Assembly: GCA_943787185.1 (NCBI GenBank)
Contig: CALSLL010000001.1
Location: 806,001 to 870,000, forward strand
Source: UBA10349 sp003485905
Lineage (GTDB): Bacteria; Pseudomonadota; Gammaproteobacteria; Arenicellales; Arenicellaceae
Direction of reading: 5' to 3'
Length of the DNA: 64,000 nt
Positions 1-8,022 of the stretch are shown piece after piece (positions within the stretch are counted from its first letter, which is position 1; every line of letters starts with the position of its first letter). The translations under genes and the position numbers were made by a program. Under the pieces are notes generated by a model. That model was not told the DNA's origin and made no database searches. It was given only the letters and a program-made list of their open reading frames with translations.

Positions 1-968
1 GCGCCGAGAGAAACTGGAACGCTGTTGAGCAAAGTTGATATGCCAAGAACAATCTGAATCAACACGGTTGCAACAACCCATTCCGTACCAAGACTCGAGT
101 CATCTGGTGCTCTTTTTAGTACTTTGATTACTGCTACCACCGCCACTAATAAAACTAGCATTGCCAAGCAACGATGCGCAAATTGAATAGCAATAACATT
201 TTCAAATAAATTTAGCCATCCAGGGGTCAAAGCCCACACGCCACTTGGCAACCATTCCCCGTTCATAGTCGGAAAAGTGTTCATGATAAAACCGGCTTTA
301 GTGCCGGCTACAAAGCCACCACTGGCAATCATTAGTAGCACCACAAACGGTAATAACGCACTCCAAACGCCCGCCGCGCTAAACCCGGACTGTCGAGCTT
401 CAAACAAGAACTCAAATGCGTACCAAAGGATTAACGAATAAATTACCACCGCTAAAATTAGGTGCGCTACCAAACGGTACTGGCTCACGTGAGGATCATC
501 CACCAATCCGCTGACAACCATATACCAACCCATTACGCCTTGCAGCCCACCAAGCACTAATAAGCCCACAAAGCGCACTGTCCATTGTTTATTCAAAAAG
601 CCTTTCATCAGAAAAAACAGGAATGGTAGTAAGAAAATTAAACCAATAATTCGACCTAGTACTCTGTGGCCATACTCCCACCAAAAAATCAGCTTAAAGT
701 CCTCTAGCGACATTCCGAAGTTAACTTTCTGATATTCGGGGAATTGCTGATATTTTTCGAAAACAGCTTGCCAGGCTTCCACCCCTATCGGTGGCAATAT
801 CCCGAACAGTGGAGCCCATTCCACCATTGACAGCCCGGATTGCGTCAAACGAGTAATACCACCAACTACAACCATCGCAAATACGACAAGTGCAGACAAC
901 AGTAGCCAACTACCAATTACCCGCCGGTTTGGACCTAGTGCGGGATTCTCAGAGCAAAACTTCAACAT
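1..968 (-). CDS. ctaA: Heme A synthase, COX15/CtaA family (C-terminus cut by window edge)
   Basis: Inner-membrane enzyme that oxidises the C8 methyl of heme O to a formyl group, making heme A for aa3-type cytochrome oxidases. I translated the reverse strand from the ATG at 968. The protein opens MLKFCSENPALG and has a first membrane segment (LLLSALVVFAMVVVGG) followed by the family motif GITRLTQSGLSMVEW. Further on are the helix motif WWEYGHRVLGR, whose His is a heme-ligand candidate, and later hydrophobic helices containing RLVAHLI and FAHRCLAML. About 322 residues are visible. The COX15-type loop between helices 1 and 2 (residues about 55-85) argues for the COX15 rather than the short Bacillus CtaA form. 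It ends only 31 bases from the fabB stop on the same strand. Family assignment is secure. Confidence 0.9.
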   Translation of the reverse strand, partial: MLKFCSENPALGPNRRVIGSWLLLSALVVFAMVVVGGITRLTQSGLSMVEWAPLFGILPPIGVEAWQAVFEKYQQFPEYQKVNFGMSLEDFKLIFWWEYGHRVLGRIIGLIFLLPFLFFLMKGFLNKQWTVRFVGLLVLGGLQGVMGWYMVVSGLVDDPHVSQYRLVAHLILAVVIYSLILWYAFEFLFEARQSGFSAAGVWSALLPFVVLLMIASGGFVAGTKAGFIMNTFPTMNGEWLPSGVWALTPGWLNLFENVIAIQFAHRCLAMLVLLVAVVAVIKVLKRAPDDSSLGTEWVVATVLIQIVLGISTLLNSVPVSLG

Positions 969-999
969 TAACTTCCTTATATAAGCAACTAGACTCTAA

Positions 1000-2208
1000 T
1001 CATACCCTTGAGAAAACCAACGTCGCGTTGGTACCGCCAAACCCAAAACTATTAGACATGACGGTGTTAATTTTCGCGTCGCGAGTTTTCGTCACGATAT
1101 CAAATCCCTCTGCCGCCGGATCCAAATCATGTACGTTGGCAGACCCCGCAATAAATCCATCTCGCATCATCATCATCGAGTATATGGCCTCATTTACTCC
1201 AGCAGCACCAAGAGCATGGCCAGTAAGCGATTTTGTTGCACTAATTGGCGGTACTTTTTCTTCAAATACATTTTTAAGGGCGCCCAATTCCTTCACATCT
1301 CCAACCACCGTCGCTGTTCCGTGAGTGTTTATATAGTCAATAGGGCTATTGACTGTCGCTAATGCTTGTCTCATGCAGCGCTCTGCACCCTCGCCTGAAG
1401 GGGCGACCATATCGTAGCCGTCCGAGGTCGCGCCGTAACCCACCAATTCGCAATATATATTCGCGCCGCGTTTTTCCGCATGCTCCATATCTTCGAGCAC
1501 CAACATCCCGCCACCACCAGAAATGACAAATCCATCTCGATTAGCATCATAGGGCCGAGACGCCTGCTCCGGCGTATCGTTATACTTTGAAGACATTGCG
1601 CCCATCGCATCGAATAGCACAGACATAGTCCAATGTACTTCTTCACCACCACCGGCAAACACCGTGTGATGACTTCCATTTTTTATCAAATCAGCGGCAT
1701 GCCCTATGCAATGGGCGCTAGTTGCGCAAGCGGAGCTAATTGAATAGCTGGTCCCCTGCACGCCAAACAACGTAGCCAGAACCGCAGACGTGGTGCTACA
1801 CATAGTGCGCGGCACCATGTAAGGGCCGACTCGGCGTACCCCGCGATCGCGCAATATATCAGCGGCATTTACGATATTTTCAGTAGAACCTCCACCAGAG
1901 CCGGTAATCAACCCGACCTCGGGGACTTTAATCTGTTCCGGGTCCAGTCCAGAATCAGCCAAGGCTTCTTGCATCGCCAAGTAACTAAAAGCAGCCGCAT
2001 CACCCATAAAGCGATAGTGCTTACGGTCAATATTTGCCGCCAAATCCAGATCGATTTCACCCGACACTTGACTACGCATAGCCATTTCTTGGTAGGTAGC
2101 ATTTGCAGTGATACCCGAAGTCATTTTACGAAGGCTTTGGGAAACTTCATCTTTGCCATTGCCAATACTAGAAAGTATGCCAACGCCAGTAACTACTACT
2201 CTGCGCAT
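1000..2208 (-). CDS. fabB: Beta-ketoacyl-ACP synthase I
   Basis: Condensing enzyme of type II fatty acid synthesis, needed with FabA to elongate unsaturated chains. From the chosen start the catalytic triad is Cys161 (SSACATSAH), His296 (NTHGTATVVGD) and His331 (SLTGHALGAAG), close to the E. coli positions 163/298/333. The C-terminal SNSFGFGGTNA glycine-rich loop is intact and length (402 aa) is normal. A start 48 bases upstream is open, but the ATG at 2208 is preceded by AGGAAAATTA and matches the family start MRRVVVTGVG. The fabA stop lies one base before this start, so the two genes form a fabAB operon as in many gammaproteobacteria. Confidence 0.97.
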   Translation of the reverse strand: MRRVVVTGVGILSSIGNGKDEVSQSLRKMTSGITANATYQEMAMRSQVSGEIDLDLAANIDRKHYRFMGDAAAFSYLAMQEALADSGLDPEQIKVPEVGLITGSGGGSTENIVNAADILRDRGVRRVGPYMVPRTMCSTTSAVLATLFGVQGTSYSISSACATSAHCIGHAADLIKNGSHHTVFAGGGEEVHWTMSVLFDAMGAMSSKYNDTPEQASRPYDANRDGFVISGGGGMLVLEDMEHAEKRGANIYCELVGYGATSDGYDMVAPSGEGAERCMRQALATVNSPIDYINTHGTATVVGDVKELGALKNVFEEKVPPISATKSLTGHALGAAGVNEAIYSMMMMRDGFIAGSANVHDLDPAAEGFDIVTKTRDAKINTVMSNSFGFGGTNATLVFSRV

Positions 2209-2209
2209 A

Positions 2210-2728
2210 TTAATTTTCCTGTTCTGTCGGAGCAAATAGCCCCACTCGTAAATCATTAGCCACGTATATCACTTCACCATCGGCTAAAACTCGGCTATCG
2301 GCAATACCCATAAACAATCGGCGAGAAATTACACGCTTAAGGTTTACCTCGTAGCGCACTAATTTTACATCCGGCAGAATTTGCCCAGTAAATTTGACCT
2401 CGCCAGCCCCAAGAGCGCGACCACGACCCGGCCCTCCTAACCAACCTAAATAAAAACCCACCATTTGCCAAACAGCATCTAGGCCTAAACATCCAGGCAT
2501 TACCGGGTCATTCTGGAAATGACATTCAAAAAACCACAAGTCTGGCTTTACATCCAGTTCAGCAACCATCTCACCCTTTCCAAACTCTCCACCATCCTCA
2601 TTGATCGTCACTATGCGATCAAACATGAGCATCGGCGGTTTGGGTAACTGAGCATTACCCGGGCCGAACAACTCACCTCGCCCACAGGCAATTAACTCTT
2701 CATAATTGTAACTACTTTGTTTTTGCAT
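2210..2728 (-). CDS. fabA: 3-hydroxydecanoyl-ACP dehydratase/isomerase
   Basis: Bifunctional hot-dog-fold enzyme that dehydrates 3-hydroxydecanoyl-ACP and isomerises trans-2- to cis-3-decenoyl-ACP, the branch point to unsaturated fatty acids. It has 172 residues, the usual length. The active site is unmistakable: His70 in FFECHFQNDPVMPGCLGLDA and Asp84 in LGLDAVWQ, the same numbers as E. coli FabA. It is the upstream gene of the fabA-fabB pair and is translated toward lower coordinates. Confidence 0.98.
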   Translation of the reverse strand: MQKQSSYNYEELIACGRGELFGPGNAQLPKPPMLMFDRIVTINEDGGEFGKGEMVAELDVKPDLWFFECHFQNDPVMPGCLGLDAVWQMVGFYLGWLGGPGRGRALGAGEVKFTGQILPDVKLVRYEVNLKRVISRRLFMGIADSRVLADGEVIYVANDLRVGLFAPTEQEN

Positions 2729-2923
2729 AAAAACTCGCCGATTTAGACGTTGATGCGGATCGCCAGCCTAGCGCCTGACCCTGAAAAATCAAGTTAAGTT
2801 TAGCAAACCCAAAGGCATAACAGTGGCATATCTTGTTATCTGGATAGACTTTAAGGCAATTCAACTAGCATATGCCGGGATTGCATCTACTAGTTCGTTA
2901 CCTATTTGGCTACAAGCGCAAAT

Positions 2924-4321
2924 TTAATTATTGATCGTTCCCAAGGTTGATACCTGATCAGTCACGACATCGAAGTACTTAAATGCACCTGCAGGAGTTC
3001 CAAGGTAACCATCAACGTTCAACGATCGATCTCCTGCTAAATCAGTAGTCGAAAAATTTTCATTATCAAAACGCGGATCAAATGCCGCATGAGTGTGATA
3101 AGTCGCTCGCTGAATCGTCCCTGCAGGAATCGCAAATATTGGCCCGGGAAGACTGACACTAGCCGCCTCACCAATAATTGGTTCTGTCCACGCGTAACTC
3201 CCATCTGCTGCTTGATAAATGTAGCCACCGTATTCACGGTTTACAGCAACTGATTCCGGATTAAACACATTGAGTACAGTTCTAGCAGCGGCGTGTTGTG
3301 CATCTTTATTTGCCACAACACGCTCAGCAGTATCTTGCGCATCACTACCCGAGCTTGCCACTATTGCGGCTGCGGCAACACCGGCGCCGATCATTAATCC
3401 GCGGCCCATCCCGATACCTCGACCACTTTGATCTTCTTCGCCGGTTGCGCCCTGCTCCTCCTCACCAGTATCCGCCGCATAATTTATCAACTGACGAATA
3501 CCAAACGTACGTTGCCAACTAAACATAACAGCGGCATCGGCGTACTCATGTACCAACGCATTTTTGTGCACGCTGAGATCCAACCAATATCGATCGCGGA
3601 TAGACTTATTCCAATTGAATCTTATGCGCCGAGTCGAAACATCGGTTCGGGTAGTCAACTTTTGATATCCTACATTTAGGCTGCCAAACCGCATCCCTGC
3701 ATCAACACCATACCCCGCGGTATCGTTACCTCTAGCTACATGCGTATATCGTGCGTAGATATAATCATTCGAATAATCAAGGTAAGAAGACCTGCGTGTT
3801 TCTAATCGATCTGCTTGCACCGAAACTTGCCCAAATTGCATATGCCCGGTACGACCAACATCGATACCCAGAGCGGCACCCGAATACCGAAAATCGGAAA
3901 AATTACCCCCATGATAGGCATAAGGATCCAGCCCTGTGTAATCACTTGTATTGCGAGCATAAGATTCGCCTTTACCCGCATTGAAATAAAACGATAACTT
4001 CCCAAGATCCACGCCTATAGCCGCGCTCTTTTCATTTTCAGAATAAGTCGAGGCAAACGCCATCAAACTGGAACCCAATTCCGTCTCGGCATAGTTACTA
4101 ATTACTTCATCATAGAAGAGTAAATGCTCTGATCGGTCTGAAAGTTTGCTCACCCATTGAGTTGTTACGGATAGCGCATCGTTAGAAGAAGTGTTCTGTA
4201 TGTTCTGGCTAGAAGGGGCTAACCAAAAGTCTGCCAACTCATCGCCAGCAGTCACTGCGCCTTGCGAAGCGAACAGTCCAAAAAACAACGCCATACGAGC
4301 TAGCGGGGTAATTGTTTTCAA
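2924..4321 (-). CDS. Exported protein with beta-rich N-terminal region, membrane helix and C-terminal DUF4329/JAMM-like domain
   Basis: Residues 1-25 are a typical signal peptide ending AVTAG. Residues about 50-280 alternate polar and aromatic residues in beta-strand fashion (SFYFNAGK, YIYARYTHV, LNVGYQKL, RIRFNWNKS), like an outer-membrane barrel. An acidic linker (EEEQGATGEED) and a glycine/alanine helix at 308-323 follow. Residues 340-455 match the DUF4329 family, a predicted JAMM metallohydrolase fold. Glu363 (NREYGG), His409 and His411 (YHTHAAFD), Ser424 and Asp427 (FSTTDLAG) reproduce the E...HxH...SxxD metal and catalytic set. DUF4329 is mostly known from Rhs and other polymorphic toxins, so its fusion to an exported barrel-like protein is unusual. 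No immunity-like gene is evident. Substrate and topology are unknown, and the barrel is inferred from residue pattern only. Confidence 0.75.
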   Translation of the reverse strand: MKTITPLARMALFFGLFASQGAVTAGDELADFWLAPSSQNIQNTSSNDALSVTTQWVSKLSDRSEHLLFYDEVISNYAETELGSSLMAFASTYSENEKSAAIGVDLGKLSFYFNAGKGESYARNTSDYTGLDPYAYHGGNFSDFRYSGAALGIDVGRTGHMQFGQVSVQADRLETRRSSYLDYSNDYIYARYTHVARGNDTAGYGVDAGMRFGSLNVGYQKLTTRTDVSTRRIRFNWNKSIRDRYWLDLSVHKNALVHEYADAAVMFSWQRTFGIRQLINYAADTGEEEQGATGEEDQSGRGIGMGRGLMIGAGVAAAAIVASSGSDAQDTAERVVANKDAQHAAARTVLNVFNPESVAVNREYGGYIYQAADGSYAWTEPIIGEAASVSLPGPIFAIPAGTIQRATYHTHAAFDPRFDNENFSTTDLAGDRSLNVDGYLGTPAGAFKYFDVVTDQVSTLGTINN

Positions 4322-4618
4322 AATAATATCCTTTGCGTAAACTACATTATGTGTTGTCCAATAATTAAGTGTAGTGTGATTATGATTGTGAAACTTACGG
4401 GTTCCGCTATAAAATCACTATAATCCTTAATCACAAACCTGCACTAAACTCCTGAACGGTCGACTCAGATTATGGCTCCTTTCAATGAAGCCAACCTTAC
4501 TAAATATTCTATTTATATGCCATGCTCAGCCGTATCAAGTAGCTCTCATATACCGATCAAAAACTGATATGCTCATTAACCAAGCAATCAAAATGACCAC
4601 TGTGGTGGAGAAGGAGGA

Positions 4619-5143
4619 ATGGCCTTGTTAGGACGCGTTGCGCAGGTGTGTCATGTTATATCGGCCTTCTGGGTTGTGGTATTAGCGTTGATCATTTTTG
4701 TTGATGTTGGTGGCCGTAATCTATTTAATGTGCCGTTATTGGGTGCTGTCGAAATTATAAAGAACTCTGTGGTTTCCATTACTTTTTTACAGTTGCCACT
4801 TGCGATCTATCGGGGCGGTATGATTAGAACCACACTGATCTATGATGCAGTAAGCCCATATCTTCAGCGGTATATTAGATCTTTTGCCAACATTCTTGGG
4901 TTGCTGTTTTTTCTGGGCATGGCCTACAGTTCTTGGGGACCATCTCTAGAGGCATGGAGTATTGGCGAATATGAGGGCGAAGGTGCTCTGCGCGTGCCGA
5001 CCTACCCTGTACGTCTATTGGTTACGTTAACATCAGGCTTCACAGGGTTCGTTTATTTCTACCTGTTATACCTAGACTGGACCGGTCAATTACTCCCCGA
5101 GATGGAACAAAATGACCAACCTGAGCAATCATCTAATGTTTAA
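4619..5143 (+). CDS. TRAP transporter small permease (DctQ-like)
   Basis: Small membrane subunit of a tripartite ATP-independent periplasmic (TRAP) transporter. It couples to the large permease encoded 39 bases downstream. The 174 residues form four membrane segments: about 12-32 (FWVVVLALIIFVDVGGRN), 50-68, 90-108 and 135-155. The early sequence FVDVGGRNLFNVPLLGAVEI is the DctQ hallmark (V.xRyvf..s..w..El). GGAGAAGGAGG sits directly before the ATG, a strong ribosome binding site. No binding protein gene adjoins; the only candidate in the window is the TRAP lipoprotein at 12.7 kb on the other strand. Confidence 0.92.
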   Translation: MALLGRVAQVCHVISAFWVVVLALIIFVDVGGRNLFNVPLLGAVEIIKNSVVSITFLQLPLAIYRGGMIRTTLIYDAVSPYLQRYIRSFANILGLLFFLGMAYSSWGPSLEAWSIGEYEGEGALRVPTYPVRLLVTLTSGFTGFVYFYLLYLDWTGQLLPEMEQNDQPEQSSNV

Positions 5144-5182
5144 CATGTGGTCGGCTAACAACCTAAGGGAGATTGAAAACTA

Positions 5183-6502
5183 GTGGGCCCGGAAGTTATT
5201 TTTTATTCGTTGGCGATGTTGATCGCTCTGGTTTTAATTGGTGTGCATATTGGTATTGCGCTTGGCGTATCCAGTGTTCTCGGCGTTTTTCTAATTACCA
5301 ATAATCTCGATATTGCTTTATCCACTCTTGGCACAACCGCCTATGAATCAATTAGAAGCCATACACTGGCAGTAATTCCGTTATTTGTACTAATGGGGGA
5401 ACTCATTAGCCGCTCAGGATCCGCAACCGATCTATATAAGCTCTGCGACCGTGCGCTGCACCGGATACCCGGTCGATTGGCCGTGGCAACTGTCATCGGC
5501 AATACCGCTTTCGCAGCGGTTTCTGGAGTCGCTATCGCCTCTGCAGCAACATTCAGCCGCATTGCCTACCCAGAAATGCGAAAGATGGGATATAAGAAAT
5601 CCTACGCTTTAGGCGTAATCACAGGAAGTGCTTGTCTTGGCATGTTAATACCACCGAGTGTGCTATTGATTATCTGGGCTATCCTGACGGAAGGTTCAGT
5701 CGGGGCGCTTTTTATCGGGGGCATTGTCCCTGGTGTACTTCTAGGCCTTACATTCATTGCTTACTGTGTCATTGCCGCAATCCTTAACCCCTCAATCGCA
5801 CCCACAACGGATCGGGCTAGTGACTCGCACTCACAAAAGGAAACCCTTAAATCCGAAATTGTAGGTGGGCTTGGCGTTATCGCATTGATCATTATCGTAC
5901 TCGGTGGGCTGTGGGGCGGAGTATTCACCCCTACCGAGGCCGCGGGTTTTGGCGTCTTAACCAGTATCCTGATTGGCTGGATAAAAGGAATGCGTAGTAA
6001 GGAGTTTATGGATGCTATCTACGATGCGGGGCGATCAACGGCACCAATAATGTTCCTATTGATCGCAGGATCACTATACGCAAGATTATTAGCCATGAGT
6101 GGAGGCATTAACCTGGTCCAGGATATGTTTGTAGGGTCGGGATTGTCTATATTCGGCATGATTCTAATCATGACTATCGTCTGGTTGGTGCTAGGCGCAC
6201 TAATCGACTCCATCTCGGTCATCTTGATAACTGTGCCAATTTTTTTCCCAGTTGCAATGGTCGCCGGTTTCGACGAGATAGCCTTTGCAATCTATGGAAT
6301 CCTTATCATCGAGGCAGGATTACTGACGCCGCCGGTGGGGCTACTGGTGTTTACCGTAAAAGCTGCGGTACCTGACCCAGATTTAACATTAACAGAAATA
6401 TTTAAGGGATCTATTCCTTACTGGGCGATGATGTTAGTTGTTGCGATGCTAATTCTCGCAGTGCCTGAATTAGCTTCTTGGTTGCCCAATAAAATATTTT
6501 GA
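5183..6502 (+). CDS. TRAP transporter large permease (DctM-like)
   Basis: Large subunit that carries the sodium-driven translocation path of the TRAP transporter. The 439 residues make about 12 membrane segments and carry DctM motifs: SHTLAVIPLFVLMGELISRSG, GNTAFAAVSGVAIASAATF, SACLGMLIPPSVLLIIWAILTEGSVGALFI (split over 140-180) and LLTPPVGLLVFTVKAA near the end. Length is typical. It starts with GTG at 5183 after AAGGGAG. It is co-directional with the DctQ gene and converges on the PEP-synthase-like gene 33 bases later. The C4-dicarboxylate name is family-level; the substrate is likely an organic acid but unknown. Confidence 0.94.
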   Translation: MGPEVIFYSLAMLIALVLIGVHIGIALGVSSVLGVFLITNNLDIALSTLGTTAYESIRSHTLAVIPLFVLMGELISRSGSATDLYKLCDRALHRIPGRLAVATVIGNTAFAAVSGVAIASAATFSRIAYPEMRKMGYKKSYALGVITGSACLGMLIPPSVLLIIWAILTEGSVGALFIGGIVPGVLLGLTFIAYCVIAAILNPSIAPTTDRASDSHSQKETLKSEIVGGLGVIALIIIVLGGLWGGVFTPTEAAGFGVLTSILIGWIKGMRSKEFMDAIYDAGRSTAPIMFLLIAGSLYARLLAMSGGINLVQDMFVGSGLSIFGMILIMTIVWLVLGALIDSISVILITVPIFFPVAMVAGFDEIAFAIYGILIIEAGLLTPPVGLLVFTVKAAVPDPDLTLTEIFKGSIPYWAMMLVVAMLILAVPELASWLPNKIF

Positions 6503-6535
6503 TCTGACACTAGAATGCTGTCGCTAAGAAAGAAC

Positions 6536-7819
6536 TTACCGATACCAGCGCACCACACCCATAACACCGTCAACGCCTACCTGTGAACCATCGGGGATAG
6601 TCTCTGTAGCATCAAGAACACCTAGAACCATGGGAATACCGCGTTCGCGTGCAAGCGAAGCAAGGTGTGAAGTACTACCGCCCAACTCTGCTACGACACC
6701 CGCAACACGTGGTAGAACCTGACTTAATGCCGGGCCAGCAACTTTGGTCACTAGAACATCGCCAGGAGCGACACGGCCCAATTCACACTCACAATTAATC
6801 ACGCATGCTCGACCACTACCCCAACCAATGCCAGATGGGTGACCCTTTATTCCAGGGTGCCGCAACCAAATCTCTTCCGGCACCACTGCAGGTTCCATCT
6901 CCAAGGGTCTTGCCTGAAGCATCTTAAAACCAGTATCGTCTAACGACCATTCGATTTCTACGGCGCTACCAAGCAATCCTTCAGCCTTCAGCATTAACTG
7001 AGCGAGTTCTTTTACCTGACTTTTATTCAAACACGGTTCAATAGACATCTCTTTGGATATGGCTTCTGCACTTGGCTCAGCATGATGCTGGCAAGAAACA
7101 CTGTGTTCTTTACGGCCAGCGGCTACCTCAGATAGCTCGCACTCGCGGGTCACTTCGTAGCGGTCGGGCACAATTTCGCCTTGAGCAATCGCCGAACCTA
7201 GCCCCCAGGTCGCAGTCAACGCCATGCTACCGTCGGCTGTAAGGCTCATTCCGCCACCCGAAACACGTGCTTGCACCAATGGCTGAATAACCAAAGCCAT
7301 GGCGGTCTGGGCGGGAGACATATCATGAGTATCCATGTATTGACGCGCCCTTGATGACCAAAGTGCTGCCCAACAAGCTCGCACGGCGGTAAGAAAGTCC
7401 TCCTCACTTTGCAATCCAAGAAAGCTTTCAAATTGCCCAGCAAAGAGCGATCCAGCGCTGTCTTCCAAAAGCGAAGATGAACGGACTACAACTGGGATAT
7501 CAGAATTTTCAGTCAGCTCTCTATAGGCGGATAATAATTGTTCAAGAACTGGCTCGACAATTGGTGCATCAAAAAGACCGATTCGCACATCAGAAATGTA
7601 ACTACGAGCCTCGATCGGATCGAGTTCCGCTGTTTTCCGTTCTAGTTCATCAAAACCCAATGAAGCCAACTGCATACGATAAGCTTCGGCATCAACACCA
7701 TAACCACCCGCGATCGGTAAACCCGCCTGCCCGAGTAACGCTTGATTTGCGGCCTTCGGACCAAAACGGTTGTCATTAACAGCTGCTGGATCGCTAAGTC
7801 TAACTACCAATTGTGTCAT
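6536..7819 (-). CDS. PEP-synthase-like protein: ATP-grasp nucleotide-binding domain plus phosphohistidine domain
   Basis: Residues 1-320 resemble the N-terminal ATP-binding domain of PEP synthase/pyruvate phosphate dikinase: FGPKAANQALL, VVVRSSSLLEDSAGSLFAGQFESFL split over the ATP loop, and the end EIEWSLDDTGFKMLQARPLE. A mobile phosphohistidine domain follows with GGSTSHLASLARERGIPMV, where His385 is the expected phosphorylated residue. The C-terminal PEP/pyruvate TIM barrel is absent, so this is not a complete PEP synthase (about 790 aa). Comparable two-domain proteins phosphorylate other acceptors, for example rifampin phosphotransferase or phenylphosphate synthase subunits. The start is the internal ATG at 7819; an extension to 7879 lacks homology. 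Genomic position suggests phosphorylation of a compound taken up by the nearby TRAP system (inference). Confidence 0.8.
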   Translation of the reverse strand: MTQLVVRLSDPAAVNDNRFGPKAANQALLGQAGLPIAGGYGVDAEAYRMQLASLGFDELERKTAELDPIEARSYISDVRIGLFDAPIVEPVLEQLLSAYRELTENSDIPVVVRSSSLLEDSAGSLFAGQFESFLGLQSEEDFLTAVRACWAALWSSRARQYMDTHDMSPAQTAMALVIQPLVQARVSGGGMSLTADGSMALTATWGLGSAIAQGEIVPDRYEVTRECELSEVAAGRKEHSVSCQHHAEPSAEAISKEMSIEPCLNKSQVKELAQLMLKAEGLLGSAVEIEWSLDDTGFKMLQARPLEMEPAVVPEEIWLRHPGIKGHPSGIGWGSGRACVINCECELGRVAPGDVLVTKVAGPALSQVLPRVAGVVAELGGSTSHLASLARERGIPMVLGVLDATETIPDGSQVGVDGVMGVVRWYR

Positions 7820-7959
7820 TACGATTATTCTCTGAGAAATTTGCTCACGAACGGAGCAATGTATACAAATATGCCCCAAGCAAACAGTGATATGACATTT
7901 TAGTCAATTCACTGTCCACCTGGAGCATCTATCTGCATATCAAGCCAAGCCTGATATTT

Positions 7960-8004
7960 ACCCTTAACTCACTACTTATAAAGAAAAATAAGAGTGATAA
8001 GGGT
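7960..8004. other. Long imperfect hairpin between the M24 and PEP-synthase-like genes
   Basis: ACCCTTA (7960-7966) and TCAC (7969-7972) pair with GTGA (7994-7997) and TAAGGGT (7998-8004). This gives an 11-bp stem with a two-base bulge and an AT-rich loop of 21 bases. On the minus strand it lies 19 bases past the M24 stop and upstream of the next gene. No uridine run follows, so it may be a processing or attenuation structure rather than a simple terminator. Confidence 0.45.
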
Positions 8005-8022
8005 TACGCTTAAACGATATTG

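Noticed and set aside
6536..7819. Complete PEP synthase (ppsA)
   Set aside because: Too short and the C-terminal PEP/pyruvate barrel is missing.
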